Assembly: GCA_013396755.1 (NCBI GenBank)
Contig: VWZF01002410.1
Coordinates: forward strand, 1,869,770 to 1,933,769
Length of the DNA: 64,000 nucleotides
Source of the DNA: Sclerurus mexicanus
Lineage: Eukaryota > Chordata > Aves > Passeriformes > Furnariidae
Direction: 5' to 3'
A program made the position numbers and the translations under genes. Every line of letters begins with the position of its first letter. The stretch's first letter is position 1. Positions 25,101-36,553 of this stretch are shown here, piece after piece. The notes below the pieces were generated by a model that made no database searches, was not told where the DNA came from, and was given only the letters and a program-made list of their open reading frames with translations.

Positions 25101-28100
25101 TCAATGAGTCTATTTCTTCCTCCAAGAGCTTTGGTTTATTCTCATAATGCACTCTATAATGACCCATAAAATTATTCTGAATGTTTGCTGATACCCCTTC
25201 CTACATATTCACACATGCAGAATAGATCCAATTCCTACAGCTCTACATCATTATGGAACAGAAACGTAATGAAAGAACTTTTCTGAGCAGCAAAGTAGAC
25301 AAAAACTGATTATTCCAAATTATAATGGAGGATTTTAACAACTCCCCTAGCAATACAAGAAAGGGAATGAAGCTGGGGAAGAAACAGTAGGAACGGAGGA
25401 TCAATCTCTGCTAAATGGGAAAACACAAATAATCTTAAAATACTCATCATATTAAATTTATAGATACATAACATTGTTTCGTTGAGAGAAATTAGGGAAG
25501 AGTTCCAGCTGTAATAGCTATAGCCATAAAAAGATTATATCTTGCAATTAAAGTATGAAAAATATTTATTTAAATATATGTTGTGGTAGAGGCTGCCATT
25601 ATTAAAATACATTGATTTTCAATTTATGAAGTTTTCAGAATTCTTTTGTTTCTCTTTAATAACTTCAAAACACTAAGATTTGTATAACACTATATGTGTT
25701 TGTGCTTTATAACATATTTCTGCTCTCTGTGCTGATAATCATTGAAAATTTTAAAATTAGATGAAGTTTTTGCCTGTTATCCCCATTGTAAATCTCTGAA
25801 AAATGCTCAGCAAAATGACTGAAGGAAAGCTGAGCACAACCTTTTTATAACACCTGTGTGCTGAAGTCAAAGGGTAGCTCATGTATCAAAAGCAAATTGC
25901 CAGAAAACTGACTATTCGCATAATTAGCTGTTCTAAAGGATTTCGTGAACACATGGTACCATCCCCACATTATAATCCTTACTAAAAATAAATTCATTCT
26001 ACATGAGCAGAATAAGAACTGATCACCTGTAAGTTTGTTAATTCATTTGAAACATGTCTCTAACAACTGATGTGTCTATAGTAGTTTGCAAAGTTTATTT
26101 TCCATGAAGAGATAGACTGTGGTTCTTCATTTTTGTTATAGACCCAAAGAGATACTTTCATTTAGAAATCATTCACAGTATTTTCTGCGGGGAAATAAAC
26201 AGGCCTATATTTGTTGCAAGGTACCAATATAGCAGCTCTTCACATTAAAGACAGTTATATGCATGAGCTATTACACTGCCTTACTTGTCTAGTAGAGTAT
26301 ATGGTGTTTACCACCAGAAAAGGCTTAGTACCTGGGCACAGAGAGGAGACCACCCAGGAACAGGACTTATGAATTATCTAACTTTTTATTTCTTGAAAGT
26401 TGTTTTTATTTTTTATACAGAGGACAGGGATGATTAAGTGAAATAGCACCTTGAAAGAGATACAGTGCAAGTGAGCTAGCTACAAATCATTGCTTAATTT
26501 CATTGAATCATGTGTCCTGCTATGCTGAAAGGAAAGCAAAACAGTCATGGCCTTAATATGGCAAAAGTTCCGACTACTTTCAATTTCCTTCCTGAAGGTT
26601 CCTACATTTTTGTTGCTCTTTGGAAACAGTACCAGGAGATACTCAGGCTCCTTGAAAGTTCTTTTACCCAATGTTTGTTTCATCATTGTTCAATTTTTGT
26701 TTGCTTATTTTCAAATATCTACTGGCACCTTAAATCAGAGGTCTTGATAGTTTTGAAACTTGCTTCTCTGTCTTAGCAAGTGAATGCTTGGGCAGTGATT
26801 CAAATATTCCCACAAGAAGAATCAGGTCCAAAATATAAACAGTGTGGGTCACATTATGCAACAAATCAGATTTATTTTTTTTTAAATTTGTGTCTGATGT
26901 TATTTGCCATTGATAGGTTTTGTTACTCCCTCAAGTTCTGACTTCTGTTTCTTGTCCCAGTGCCACAACTTGTGCTGGTACATCAATCCCCTCTGCATTG
27001 GGGTTTGCGCCTGATAAGGTCTCAGGTGGAGGTGGACCAGTGCAAGTCCTGCAAGAGGCAGGAAGAATAGGGGTGGATCAGACTTCATTTCCCTTTATGG
27101 ATAAACTCAACTCATACAAATAACCACTTTGCTTGTCTTCACTGTGTACCTGCTGTGTCACTCACTACACAAGAGTCTGATGTTTCTGACTATCAACAGA
27201 GTATAAGGGCTACACTTATGCATTACAGCGGCATATTAAGGCACCATGCAGGTAGGAAGAGAAGAGAATAGAGGACAATGGCAGCAAGCAAATATTTCTG
27301 CACTGTGTAGATTGAATTGCATGTTCTACTTAACCCAATTACATGCCACTTCTGACATGTGACCAGGATTCCACATTCGAAGGACATTTTATATTTTGTG
27401 GTAACACAAAAAACATAAATATAACGGAATTTTTCTTCATCAGTTTGTGTTTACTTTAGGCTTTGTACAGCTCTGAAGTGGAACATTAACCATATCATGA
27501 AATATAGCACTGCCAAAAGGCAGTTCATCTGTAAACCTGCCAATCCACAAGCTGAGACCATTGGAAATGTAAAGTGTTGCCTTTGGGAGGAATAGCAAAT
27601 GCTGAGATTTCTGGTGTGTGAAGCAGAGGTGCAAATCCAGGGAAATTCTTGAACTTTTGCCTTAAAAAATTTTATAGGTGACTGAAAATGTATCTGTGGC
27701 ATTCTATAAGGCAGATTCACAGGCTGCAGATGAGACCACCTATTCTTCTAATTTTTGTTTGCGTCATGACTTCAGGCAACACTGCAAACACTATTGTGGT
27801 TTATAAACCTCTCTCAAAAATGTATTGACAAAAAGAGACAGGGAAATGAGAAAAAGAAACTCATCATAAAGCATTTGAAAGGGGGGAAAAAAGAGAACAG
27901 GAGTTAGTTTAAAAGATGCTCTGAGTAACTCCAGATGAATAGCTGCAGAAGGATTTCCATCACAGGAGTAGGTGAAAGAGGCAAGGTCCAACTCTGGTAG
28001 GAGCTTTAGTTTATCTAATCAAAAAAATAACCCAATGTTCCTGCTACTGCCTACCCAAAGAAGTGATTCAAACATTCAACAAAATGCACTGGGGTCTCAG

Positions 28101-30167
28101 TCACATTCTCATTCTCCGTTTCAGATTGTTAACCAATTTTAGCCATTATTTTAAGTGATTGTTAACAGGTCAAATTGTGATGATATTCCTGAGATGTTGT
28201 TATAGATTTTTCAAGAACAAAAGATTAATTTTGTAAAGAACATAAAAATGTCAAAATTTGGTATAACTAAGAAATAGAAAAAACCATGGAAAACTAAAAA
28301 ATAAAACATATAAGGTTTGGTTGGCTGATTTTTTTATGTATGAAAAGTTAACTGTTTCACTTAGGTTTGATTTTTTTTCTATCATATAGAACACTTGAAA
28401 AACTGAAATGAAAAGTTAAAAGCTAAAAATATTGTTCAAGTAATGCTGACATGTGACGTTATGCACATTGTTTGAAATTGTTTGAACATTTTTCCAGTTC
28501 TAATTCAAAAGTCACAATTTTTCAAAGTATTTCAAATGCTGTGAAACTCTAAATGCTGAAGAACATTTTCTGTCCCACTCTAGCTGTTACCAGGTTACTC
28601 TTTACAGCCCCACCAGGTTGGTACATCAAGTTTATTTAATCTTTTTTGTGTAGTAATGAATTTCAAAAACTTGAAGCCAAATCAGCAGGAGATACTGTTT
28701 AAGACCTCACACAACAATGCCCATAAAGCAAATAGTCCTGTGTCCAAGTGTTTTCCCTGCCCCTCTCCCTGGCAGGTGAAATGCATTGCCCAGCTACTCT
28801 CCCAGCAACCAGACAGCAAAGGAGCAGGAGATTCAGGAACAAATTACATGCTTGTGAGAATTAATGTAGCTTCACTGGAGTCACTGGAGCCACAAAGATC
28901 TGAACCATGAAAGAATGTGGCCATGGAGTTGTACAAAGGACAACACAGATATTTACACAAGGAGTGTCTCCAGGCACAGAGAGGGGTTTTGGCTCTTGGG
29001 CACAGTGCTAAAACAATGCATGTGCTGATAAACAGACCCTGTCAGCTTGTAAGTCACAGACATGAAGATCACAGTATGTTGTCAAGACACTGCTGTGACT
29101 AATTTCTCCCTCAGTGACCTTGTTTGATGAAGTGGCTCTTTGAGAGTGATTTACTGCTACAAAAACCTCCTACTGAAGGACATAAAAGTGGCATAAATAT
29201 TAGATACATCTGATTATTTTGCAGTTGGAGAAGCTGAAGCACAAATTTGCCTTAGGTCAAGGGAGATGTGTGACAAGGTGAGAGCAGAAGAAAAGCCTTC
29301 TTCCTTCTTTCAAACTTTTAAATATACTCAAGAGTATTAACATCCTTCACATGAAAAAGCATGAAATGGAGATAGTTCACGATATTGTGCTACTTATTTT
29401 CACATCCAACCTCTGCCATTATGGGTTACACCCACTCAAAGCCTTCATACTATATATGCAATTTTCAGATGAACTTCTCAAGGTCATTGATTCTTTTGCT
29501 GCCTCAAAGCAGCAGACTTGTCCTTGTGACAAGATTATTTGCAATTACTTTCCCTTGGACTATGCCACCAGCACTGTGCAAAAACAAAAAAAAAATCCCT
29601 CAAGTAATGCAGAGCTTCAAAATGCGTAAGTTGATCCTACCTTCACAGTGATTTGGGACCACAGAAGTACAAATTCAGAACTAGAATTTGTTTTAAAATG
29701 CACTCAAAGAAACTGAGCAGCTCCACTTAGGTCAGTAGGCTAACTCAGGAGTGTCATTTTCTAATCCTGGTCAGACCCTGGTCCACAAATTTACATTACT
29801 GAAGTCAAAGCCAATCTGTTTTCCCACTAATACTAATAGGATCAGACTTTTGCACATCTATTTCTGTTACTCTTAATAAAATTATAAATTGAATCAATAG
29901 GAAGTCTAAATGCATTAGAGTTGCTTCCTAAAACAAATGGGTTTTTTCAGCTTAAACAAGAAGCCTTTCTTTGACTTGCGTTTCCTTCCGAATTAGACCA
30001 TGCTCAACATACATGCATGAAGAGCCTTGCACTTCATCCACAATTAAGTATGCACTTACTTGGAATCTTGAGGTGGATTCAAGAAGCATTTTATATCAGA
30101 ATATCTGCTTGGAAATCATTCCTGATCAGTTTCTTACCTGCTGAGTAAGGTCTTCGTTTTTGTTCAT
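8984..30167 (-). CDS. LGSN: LGSN (lengsin), five coding exons, 819 aa predicted
   Basis: Lengsin is a vertebrate lens protein descended from class I glutamine synthetases. The family is known to be catalytically inactive and is thought to act structurally or as a chaperone in differentiating lens fibres. The exons 30138-30167, 24550-24609, 22485-23472, 12348-12526 and 8984-10186 join with GT/AG borders and matching phases (0, 0, 1, 0), giving 2460 nt and 819 residues. Residues 1-359 are Ser/Gly/Glu/Lys-rich and probably disordered. The GS beta-grasp segment (VRFESIDLHGVSRSK) is at 397-411 and the GS catalytic-like domain runs from about 428 to 819. Human lengsin is about 509 residues; the extra length here is in exon 3. 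Substituted active-site positions support an inactive enzyme. The start codon was chosen for its short exon, whose MNKNEDL sequence resembles the lengsin N-terminus, and for the TATA box upstream. I have not seen transcript evidence. Confidence 0.92.
10187..12347 (-). other. LGSN: LGSN intron 4
   Basis: Intron between exons 4 and 5, with donor GTAAGT and acceptor TAG. It holds a TGAA/TTGA tetranucleotide repeat at 11101-11125 and a T tract near 10643. No other gene or RNA is recognised. Confidence 0.85.
11101..11125 (+). repeat. (TGAA)n / (TTGA)n tetranucleotide repeat
   Basis: Four TGAA units are followed by TTGATTGAT-type units in LGSN intron 4. Confidence 0.8.
12348..12526 (-). CDS. LGSN: LGSN coding exon 4, GS beta-grasp domain
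   Basis: This 179-nt exon encodes residues 361-419 and supplies two bases of codon 360. The acceptor is CTCTTCACTTATAG and the donor is CAT followed by GTAAGT. The peptide includes LLHLFSHIEFIKQQMARDN and then VQFVRFESIDLHGVSRSK, the recognisable N-terminal GS beta-grasp signature with D-x-x-G. It ends in NVPSRFFH, which joins directly to EKAIHGVAMPR of exon 5, giving the continuous motif expected of lengsins. The exon is too short to stand out as an open frame and was found by homology and splice sites. Confidence 0.95.
13237..13730 (-). other. Unidentified open frame in LGSN intron 3, possible pseudogene or exonised repeat
   Basis: On the LGSN strand a frame stays open for about 164 codons, from just after a TGA near 13730 to a stop at 13237. 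That is long for this AT-rich intron. Codons from about 13720 to 13340 read as protein-like, with Leu-rich amphipathic patterns (LLKEICSNLGNLLLERLG, then FRVPQHEALDVHLKGGG). The last 30 codons look non-coding. There is no convincing ATG at the 5' end and no clear acceptor/donor pair fitting the LGSN phases. An overlapping minus-strand frame continues to 14110, so a frameshifted gene relic is possible. I do not recognise the family. Confidence 0.35.
15801..15813 (+). repeat. (AGT)4 trinucleotide run
   Basis: Four AGT units with a partial fifth, in LGSN intron 3. Confidence 0.7.
17987..18155 (-). mobile_element. CR1 LINE 3'-end fragment
   Basis: The plus strand begins with CATAGAATCATAGAATAG, the reverse complement of the CR1 tail. 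It continues through AAAGATCATCTAGTTCCAA and CTAGACCAGGTTGCTCAAAG to CCAACCTGGCCTTAAACACTTCCA, all CR1 3' landmarks. A short AT-rich stretch disrupts the tail near 18015-18050. The copy is severely 5'-truncated and lies in LGSN intron 3 in the same orientation as the gene. Confidence 0.88.
22485..23472 (-). CDS. LGSN: LGSN coding exon 3, long disordered N-terminal region
   Basis: This 988-nt exon encodes residues 31-359 and the first base of codon 360. The acceptor is TTTATTGCTGGTTACAG before NTSESDSDEVDG, and the donor is CCACTG followed by GTAAGG. The peptide is rich in S, G, E, K, T and Q, with no predicted membrane span or signal peptide. It begins with an acidic NTSESDSDEVDG segment followed by a basic FRKKKGIKGPTK cluster. 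No enzymatic domain is visible. One-base phase at the 3' end restores the frame with exon 4. It accounts for most of the size difference from the roughly 509-residue human protein. The open frames on the opposite strand at 22561-22752 and 22843-23283 are shadows. Confidence 0.85.
23473..24549 (-). other. LGSN: LGSN intron 2
   Basis: Intron between exons 2 and 3 with donor GTAAAG. It is AT-rich and nothing else is recognised in it. Confidence 0.75.
24550..24609 (-). CDS. LGSN: LGSN coding exon 2, 20 codons
   Basis: This 60-nt exon encodes residues 11-30, IPSSGNSEIGENTDYSFVEK. The acceptor is TTTGCTTTTGTGCAG and the donor is GAAAAG followed by GTAAAG. Both ends are phase 0, so it could be skipped without breaking the frame. 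It was found by looking for a short in-frame link between exon 1 and exon 3. Its acidic, Ser/Asn/Glu-rich composition resembles the N-terminal part of other lengsins. Homology alone is weak over 20 residues, so this call rests mostly on splice signals and phase. Confidence 0.7.
24610..30137 (-). other. LGSN: LGSN intron 1
   Basis: Intron of about 5.5 kb with donor GTAAGA and acceptor TGCAG. It contains unremarkable AT-rich sequence and a slightly GC-richer patch at about 24890-25070 of unknown origin. Open frames of 60-110 codons here lack family resemblance. Confidence 0.7.
30138..30167 (-). CDS. LGSN: LGSN coding exon 1, start codon and first ten codons
   Basis: The peptide is MNKNEDLTQQ, closely resembling the N-terminus of mammalian lengsins (M-N-x-x-E-D-L). 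The exon ends with CAG followed by the strong donor GTAAGA, in phase 0. The ATG (30165-30167) has G at -3 and A at +4. A TATA-like element 70 bp upstream supports this as the first exon. It is far too short to appear as an open frame and was found by motif search on the minus strand. Confidence 0.82.
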
Positions 30168-30213
30168 GTCCACTTCATTCTAGTTCAGGTCACCATTAGA
30201 AATGGCCTAGTAA
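30168..30213 (-). other. LGSN: Predicted LGSN 5' UTR with a three-codon upstream ORF
   Basis: The start is inferred as about 30 bases downstream of the TATA-like element. It contains ATGGTGACCTGA at 30185-30196, a minimal upstream ORF (M-V-T-stop) that ends 17 bases before the LGSN ATG. The uORF start context is weak (C at -3). No transcript evidence was available. Confidence 0.45.
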
Positions 30214-30236
30214 AAATCTAGCAGAAAGACATCCCA

Positions 30237-30244
30237 TATTTATA
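30237..30244 (-). promoter_or_regulatory. LGSN: TATA-like box of LGSN
   Basis: TATAAATA on the minus strand, about 70 bases upstream of the LGSN ATG. This is a plausible distance for a short 5' UTR, and lens structural genes commonly have TATA promoters. AT-rich surroundings make a chance match possible. Confidence 0.55.
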
Positions 30245-31729
30245 GGCATAGATACAATAAAGGTTAGTTCAAACAGAATTGCTGTAAAGTTCTTTCCCAG
30301 AAGGCCACATAGATGATGAACCATGAAGAGCAACCCCAACGTGTCATGAACAAGAGCACTGCTTTCTGGAACAGAGTTAAAGTAGTAAACTGACAAACAC
30401 ACATTATTAGCTGCCTGCCTGGCTGGCTGGAAACAAAGACAACTGAGTATAAAACTGTTTTGCTTGACTTTTCTCCTCACAAAAGGCTTTTGTCCTGTAA
30501 CAAGCCATTTCTGTTCTGGAACAGAAGCTATTGTTAGGCTCCTTAGAGATAAAACCTATGCTGGGCATTATAACAGCAGTATGTTTTTGAGGCACATGAA
30601 CAGGGATTTGAAAGGCACAGCACACTGCAGGAATAACATGCAGCACCAGCCTGTTATTCTAGATGCTTGCATGTTGTTAATTAATATTGGTGCACCTGGT
30701 TGTATTAGGACTAGGGAGGGGTCTTTTTTTGCATTAGATCTCTAAAAATATTTCAAAGATTAGACAGTGAAGCTTATTGTTCTTACGTTTTTTTATTTAT
30801 CAGGTTTAATATGAATTCAAAAGACTGTGTTAACTGTCATTTCATTCAAGTTCCTTTAGGTGACATAACTTTACAGGATGCCCATATCGTGTGTGCCTAA
30901 AGCAACTCTTCCTGACAAGCCATCACTCAATAAATTCAAGGAAACACGAAATTCAGATTGGCTTTTAACTATGTGAAAACTCAGGTTTGGCATTTCTTTA
31001 ATAACTACAAAACAATAAAATAAAAAAAATCAAAGTATCTTAAAATTATCCCATCAAAATAATGACTATACATTAGGAGCTATAATTCACAAAAATCTTA
31101 GGCATTAACAGTCAAATATATAAATATAAGTGCCCAAGTCCCAAATTGTGATTCTGAAAATCCTTCCTTTTCTTGGAGGTACTGAAAGGCCAGAGATCCT
31201 ATATTTGTTACTCCTTTTGTGCAATTTCTGTAACTGTCCTGTTCTGAACTGCCCCACTTGTCTCAGAGAAGAGCAGGCAACAACAGAAAGTTTATTAGTA
31301 TTTGAGAAATAGGCTTACTCATAAGATTTGACATTTTGTCAACCAGACAATAAAAAAATCAACACCCAGTACTCAATAGGACCAGGCTCCTGCAAGACAG
31401 ATGGGATGGAAATCAGCATTTTGCTTTCAGAATACTTTTTCCAAAAATGTTGGCCTCGGACTGTCAACATACAACAGTAGACACAACTGCACAGTTCCTC
31501 TTTTAAGCAATGTACAGGTGTCACTAACTTACAGCTTGCCATGGCAGAGTTACTTGTGAGCCTGTGTTAGGATGAGCTATGCCGAAAGGACAACACTTCC
31601 AAGCAGGACTACTCAGACCAAACAGTCTGAGAAGTAGAGGCCAAACAGAAACACGTCTTCTGGCTTTCCATTTTTACCATTTTGAATGCAAGCATGAACA
31701 ACCTCAGCTTGTTGTTTGAAAAAGACACA
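30245..31729. other. LGSN upstream flank
   Basis: Upstream of the LGSN promoter. No coding exon or RNA gene is recognised. Any proximal lens enhancer sites would be expected in the first few hundred bases, but I could not identify convincing full-length motifs. Confidence 0.5.
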
Positions 31730-31900
31730 ATCCAGGTTAAAAATCTCACTTGTCAGAGAAAAAAAATATTCTTCACAACAAGGGTGGTCAAACACTGGCA
31801 CAGGTTGCCCAGAGAGGCAACATGTTGGATCTCCATCCTTGGAGATGTTCAGAATTTGATTGTACAAAGCCCTGAGTAACCTGAGACAAATTCAAAGTTG
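31730..31900 (+). mobile_element. CR1 LINE 3'-region fragment
   Basis: Contains ATTCTTCACAACAAGGGTGG, then CACTGGCACAGGTTGCCCAG, then CCATCCTTGGAGATGTTCAG and AAGCCCTGAGTAACCTGA. These are consecutive CR1 3'-UTR landmarks. The terminal repeat tail has been lost. The short open frame here is not a gene. Confidence 0.82.
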
Positions 31901-32506
31901 ACTCTGATCAAGCCTGGTAACTACCATGGATACTATCCAGAAGAAATTATTCTATGATTATATATCTGATTAATTTATACATTTTGTTAATAATTACATT
32001 TTTGCAAGTACAACACATCTCTACTTTGGATTCCATTCTACTCTGTTCTGTTCTGCTAAACAGGTCATAAGGACAAGAAAGAACAACCTCTGCCTTAAAC
32101 AGTGTAGTTTTTGAGGCACCAATTGTGCAAACTCCATTAGTTACAAGCTATCGTTTCATTAGCACTAGAAGGATCAACTATTTCCTTTTCAAGTACTTAT
32201 TAGTTCGTCTTAAAAGAAATGTTGTTTTGTTTTGCTTTGTGGAAAGAGTGAAATAGGAGAGGGTGGGCGTTCTCTGCCAACACATCCCTGCAAGAAGCTG
32301 CTGGTTTCAGTAGAACTGTGCTGACTGGAGAATCTGAGAATCTGGTACAGAAAATGATGGAAACCCATTTCACATCCACCACAATACACAGACTGCTGCA
32401 AAGAGCACCATTTGGTCCATAATTCTCATTGTTTTCCCACCTTTGGCAAATAAGATAAATCAAGATAAATCTACTATAGCTGCATGAGAAATATTGAGGA
32501 GTTTGC

Positions 32507-32576
32507 AAAAAAAAACAAAACAAAAAAACACCAAAATTAAAGAAACAAAAAAAAAAACCCACAACAACAAAAAAAC
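32507..32576 (+). repeat. A-rich tract with interspersed C
   Basis: Long runs of A interrupted by single C or CC. This is simple sequence that creates spurious F/V-rich and K/N-rich open frames. Confidence 0.85.
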
Positions 32577-33684
32577 TCCAGAGGAAGGCATTCTAGGAGG
32601 GGGAAGTATTCTGTCAATAGAGAGAAGGGAAGATAAAATGAATGGAATTATATTTATTTTACATTTATCATCAAATTCTGCATGAGAGACATTATAAGTC
32701 ATCAAATCCAAATTCATGAAAACCCAGTTTAGCACTGGTCATGACAGAAAGGGTCAAAAAGTCTGGAGTGAAGCCTGCTGCTTGATCAGGAACAGAACTG
32801 TGAGAAACAGCCATGCCATACTCATCCCACTGACCTCATCTCCTGGCACATGGATGGGCTGGAGCAGACCTAGCTCTCAGGCTCTTCACAAGATGTTTGT
32901 CCCATGTTCCCTCCCCTCCTGCTTTTCCACTTGATTACAGAAGAACCTTTTCCAGTTCTTTAAACCCTTCAGGTAGGTGTAGCAAATTTTAATTCCTCTT
33001 CCTTGCTAAGAAGCCTTGAGATGTTTTCAATCTTAACATTACCATAAATGCTCTAAAAAGTGGGTTTTCCCAGGTTATACTGTCTACAAAACTGTATTTA
33101 ACATCATTATTAGTAAACACAGTTCCACAAGAGTGTATCGTGTAGACTAATATTTTGATAGCAATATTCTTTGTGGCATCACAGGAAAGGGAGATTCAGA
33201 AGAACAGCCCAAATGAGTGTTTTCTAGAGGAGAGAGTTACACAAAATGATCCCTTTATTTTAGAGTGTAGAACTGATAACATAAGCTTCCATAATTATTT
33301 AATTTAAATATGCTGGGCTTCAACCACCATTTATCAAATACTAATCTAAAAATCTAGACACTTCAAAAATATAACACAGAACAAACATCACAAAAGCAAT
33401 TGCTTAATACTTTAACTAGAGATACTTTGTATGCACTGTCTATGATGAATAACTGGTAATGAGAAAGTGCAAACTGCTCATTATCCCATTAGTGGCTCTT
33501 CAGCAGATAAAAAAGAGATACAGCTTCTCTGACAGCTGCTGTGGCAAACAACAGCCAACTCAGGAGAGTGCTGTGCTGCTGAGCTGAGGGCAACCTTCAG
33601 ACACACAACTTCACCATCATCATGGCTTCGAACTACTGCTGATTCTACCTACTGATGTTAGGGTGGAGGTTTTCATGTATTCTC

Positions 33685-33700
33685 AAAAAAAAAAAAAAAA
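33685..33700 (+). repeat. Poly(A) run of 16
   Basis: Sixteen consecutive A. No retroposed gene or target-site duplication was recognised next to it. Confidence 0.85.
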
Positions 33701-34689
33701 GAGGTTAAATTTTTCACTGCTTGTACTGTACTCCCATTCAATTTGGTTCTTCAAATGGGGAAATTTCTATATGCCCTGAATTAACATAATTGTAATCACA
33801 AAATAATCAGGCTTTTGAGCACTCACCAGGAAATCTTTTCCCAACTACTGTATGTTATCTTTAGCTGTTAAAACAAAAAAGATTTTCTCTAGTTTCAGCA
33901 TGCTTCAAAATAAAAGGCCTTTTAAAACCTTATTGTATTCTTATAACATGAGATTTCCAAAGTGGTGCCAGCTGGCTAGTGTCAACTAACATTCACACTA
34001 TACAATACTGTACAGACACACAAGTTAAAATGGGTTTTGCCCAGACCTATCTCAGGAGCTTCTGAGAACAGACTCTTGAGCTCCTCAATGCCAAGGCTGG
34101 CAATTACATGGCTGACAAAACGAGACATTCACTAAGTCTCTCCCACACCACCATAAACCTGTAAAATTCAGTACTAATACCTAAAGGTATCTTTCTCAGG
34201 TAACATCTGTAATTTTAAAACAAGTCTGAAGGAAATTACCTTTAAGGTTATCTTTGGAACAATTTTCAGCATTCTACAGCTGAAGAGGAATTCTGTATTG
34301 GGTGTTTAAGCTTACTTTAGTACTTCTGATGATTAAAACTTGACCCAAGATTTATTAGCCTAATTACCTAGATCTTTTGATGTATTTGCACTACTGCACC
34401 ATAACTCCAGTATTCTTTATTTTTATCTCCTCAGTAAATTTGTCCACTCTGAAAATAAATTCTCCTCTATGCTGTCTGCATGCACAGAACACTCTATTTT
34501 ATTTCTATTCATATGTATTTATTCCTTTTCCTTCAGCAGATTGTGTTGTTCAGACAGAGTATATACTCTCATTCAATAAAGTATACTTGTCTAGGGTACA
34601 GTAATATGGTTGGAAATCAACTTGTGCCTGTGCGGATTTAAATACATAATTCTGCTCCCTATACAGACTCGCTTAACAATCATGTTCAA

Positions 34690-34953
34690 ATGCTTAATGA
34701 TTCAAAGCTGCATTAGGAGAGGCTCAAACTCAATAGTAGGAAATATTTCTTTACTAAGAGGGGATTAAGCACTGAACAGGTTTCCTAGAGAGGTGGTCGA
34801 TACCCCAAGCCTGTCAGTGTCTGAGAGGCATTTGGGCAATGCCCTTGATAATATGCTTTAACTCTTGTTCAGTCCTGAAGGAGTCAGGCAGTTGGACTAG
34901 TTGGACCGTACATCCCTTCCAGCTAGAGCTAGCCTAGCCTAGCCTATCTTCTA
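34690..34953 (+). mobile_element. CR1 LINE 3'-end fragment, subtype with pentanucleotide tail
   Basis: Landmarks are GGTTTCCTAGAGAGGTGGTC, CCCCAAGCCTGTCAGTGTCT, GAGGCATTTGGGCAATGCCC and GTTGGACTAGTTGGACC. It ends in a short tandem of TAGCC units at 34928-34948 where the CR1 tail should be. It differs in sequence from the CR1 at 5361-6210, so a second CR1 subfamily is present. It is 5'-truncated. Confidence 0.83.
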
Positions 34954-35885
34954 AATCATTCCTTTCTATATCTAACAACTGTTGCTGCTAAATGAAGAGG
35001 TGACAAAAGTGCTTAATCTTCCTTGTTACAATTGTTCTGTTTGATGTAAACTGACTAAAAAATCACCAGGTTGGATAAAGAGAAGAAAAAAGAAGCTTAA
35101 ATATATATCACTAGTGAGAGATTTTTTCCAGATAGACCAAAAAGTTTAATCTCTGCCTTGGTAAAAATTATAGATTTTATGTTGAGGTTGTTTTCTATCT
35201 AGCTTTTCTGACAGTCACGTTTTGAATCCCATTAGCATAGAATAGATGCAGTAGGTCCCTTCCCTTTGGATGATATTCTTTCCATACAAGGGGATTATAC
35301 CATGATCTCATTCACACAAGGAGGAACCCAATGATAGCTACAGAATTTCACCAAAATTATTGGAATGACAGTAACTATATCCCAAATCAAACACTTCAGT
35401 ATTTTGAATACTCATGAGAAAAAGATGCATCAAGGGCCTTTCTCTTCTAGTCCCCACAACATCTGGCCTGTGAGACATAAAGGAAAAGCAAGAAGTCATT
35501 CTATGTTTAGTCGTACTTTGACAAAAATTGTCTTCAAATACTTTCTGAATTAGGAGCAATAAATCTAAATGAATCATAAGAAACAGCAGCAAACTGATCA
35601 CAGCTGTAAAAATGTAAGCCTAATTATACGAGTTTAACCAAAATTAACCTAAACATTCTTTTTTTGTTCCTAGAAATCACTGAAATAGGAATACAGTTCT
35701 GATTAAACTATAGAGAATCAATGGTCCTCAGAAATGTTCATGTTTTCCTGAATTTTCATAGGGAATAACGAAGACATGTTATGAACAGCACTCAAGAATA
35801 TTATAACTGTCTCTAAAGCTTTTGCATTTTCCTGGAGCCCCAGTGTGCATGAAAAAGACAATTGAAGAATCTCTGCTTTCATCTA

Positions 35886-35909
35886 ATATATATATATATA
35901 TATATATAT
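35886..35909 (+). repeat. (AT)12 microsatellite
   Basis: Twelve uninterrupted AT dinucleotides, likely polymorphic in length. Confidence 0.9.
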
Positions 35910-36553
35910 GTCTATGATATTTTCAAGAAAGCTTTGAAAGCAAGTCAGTGCCAGAGGAAATCAAAAGGATAAAAGAGTACTAAATTCCTAAACTTTCAAT
36001 CCCAGCTGGTAATTTAGCAACGTCAAACAGAAAATAGCTGTCATGTTCTCTCGTTACATTAGGTGGCACCATCCTCACAGATTTATTGTCTATGTAAAAC
36101 AGCTGCTGTAGAAGATTCCATCTGAAATCGAGTATGAAATACCTTGATAAAAGTAGGTGCCTGATTTGCAACTAATAGGAACATCGTACATTATTTAGAC
36201 AAGAGGTGTAAAACATAACTCCATTGCAGAAGAAAAGCTACAAGAAGTAGCTAGCAGAAAAGTAGAAATATCAAGGCATTTACTACTAAACCTTGCTCTG
36301 TAATAGGCTTATTACAAAACCTGCAATGCACTCTTCATCTCTAAGCAAGTTCTGTTCTCAGAAAAATAATAGCTAAAACCTTTCAACTTATTTAACTTAT
36401 TCAACACATTTAGCTGAGTTATGACAGTTTGCCAGGACTCTTTCATTCTTCACTTAGTAATAGAGGAATTTCTCAAAGAAGCTGACTGAGGTTACCAATT
36501 CCTTTTTGCAACATTCATCACTATTTCACAATGTGATTCTCCTTGTGTTAAGA

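Larger units (their letters stand above)
31901..34689. other. Intergenic DNA without a recognised gene
   Basis: AT-rich, with an A-rich tract at 32507-32576 and a poly(A) run at 33685-33700. Open frames of up to 120 codons at 32200-32735 are driven by the A/T-rich tract and are not credible genes. Confidence 0.55.

Noticed and set aside
24838..25167. Minus-strand open frame of 109 codons in LGSN intron 1
   Set aside because: No recognisable family and no splice phase that would insert it between exons 1 and 2. It is probably chance or an old repeat.
32200..32735. Overlapping Phe/Val-rich and Lys-rich open frames
   Set aside because: They are generated by the A/C-rich simple tract at 32507-32576.
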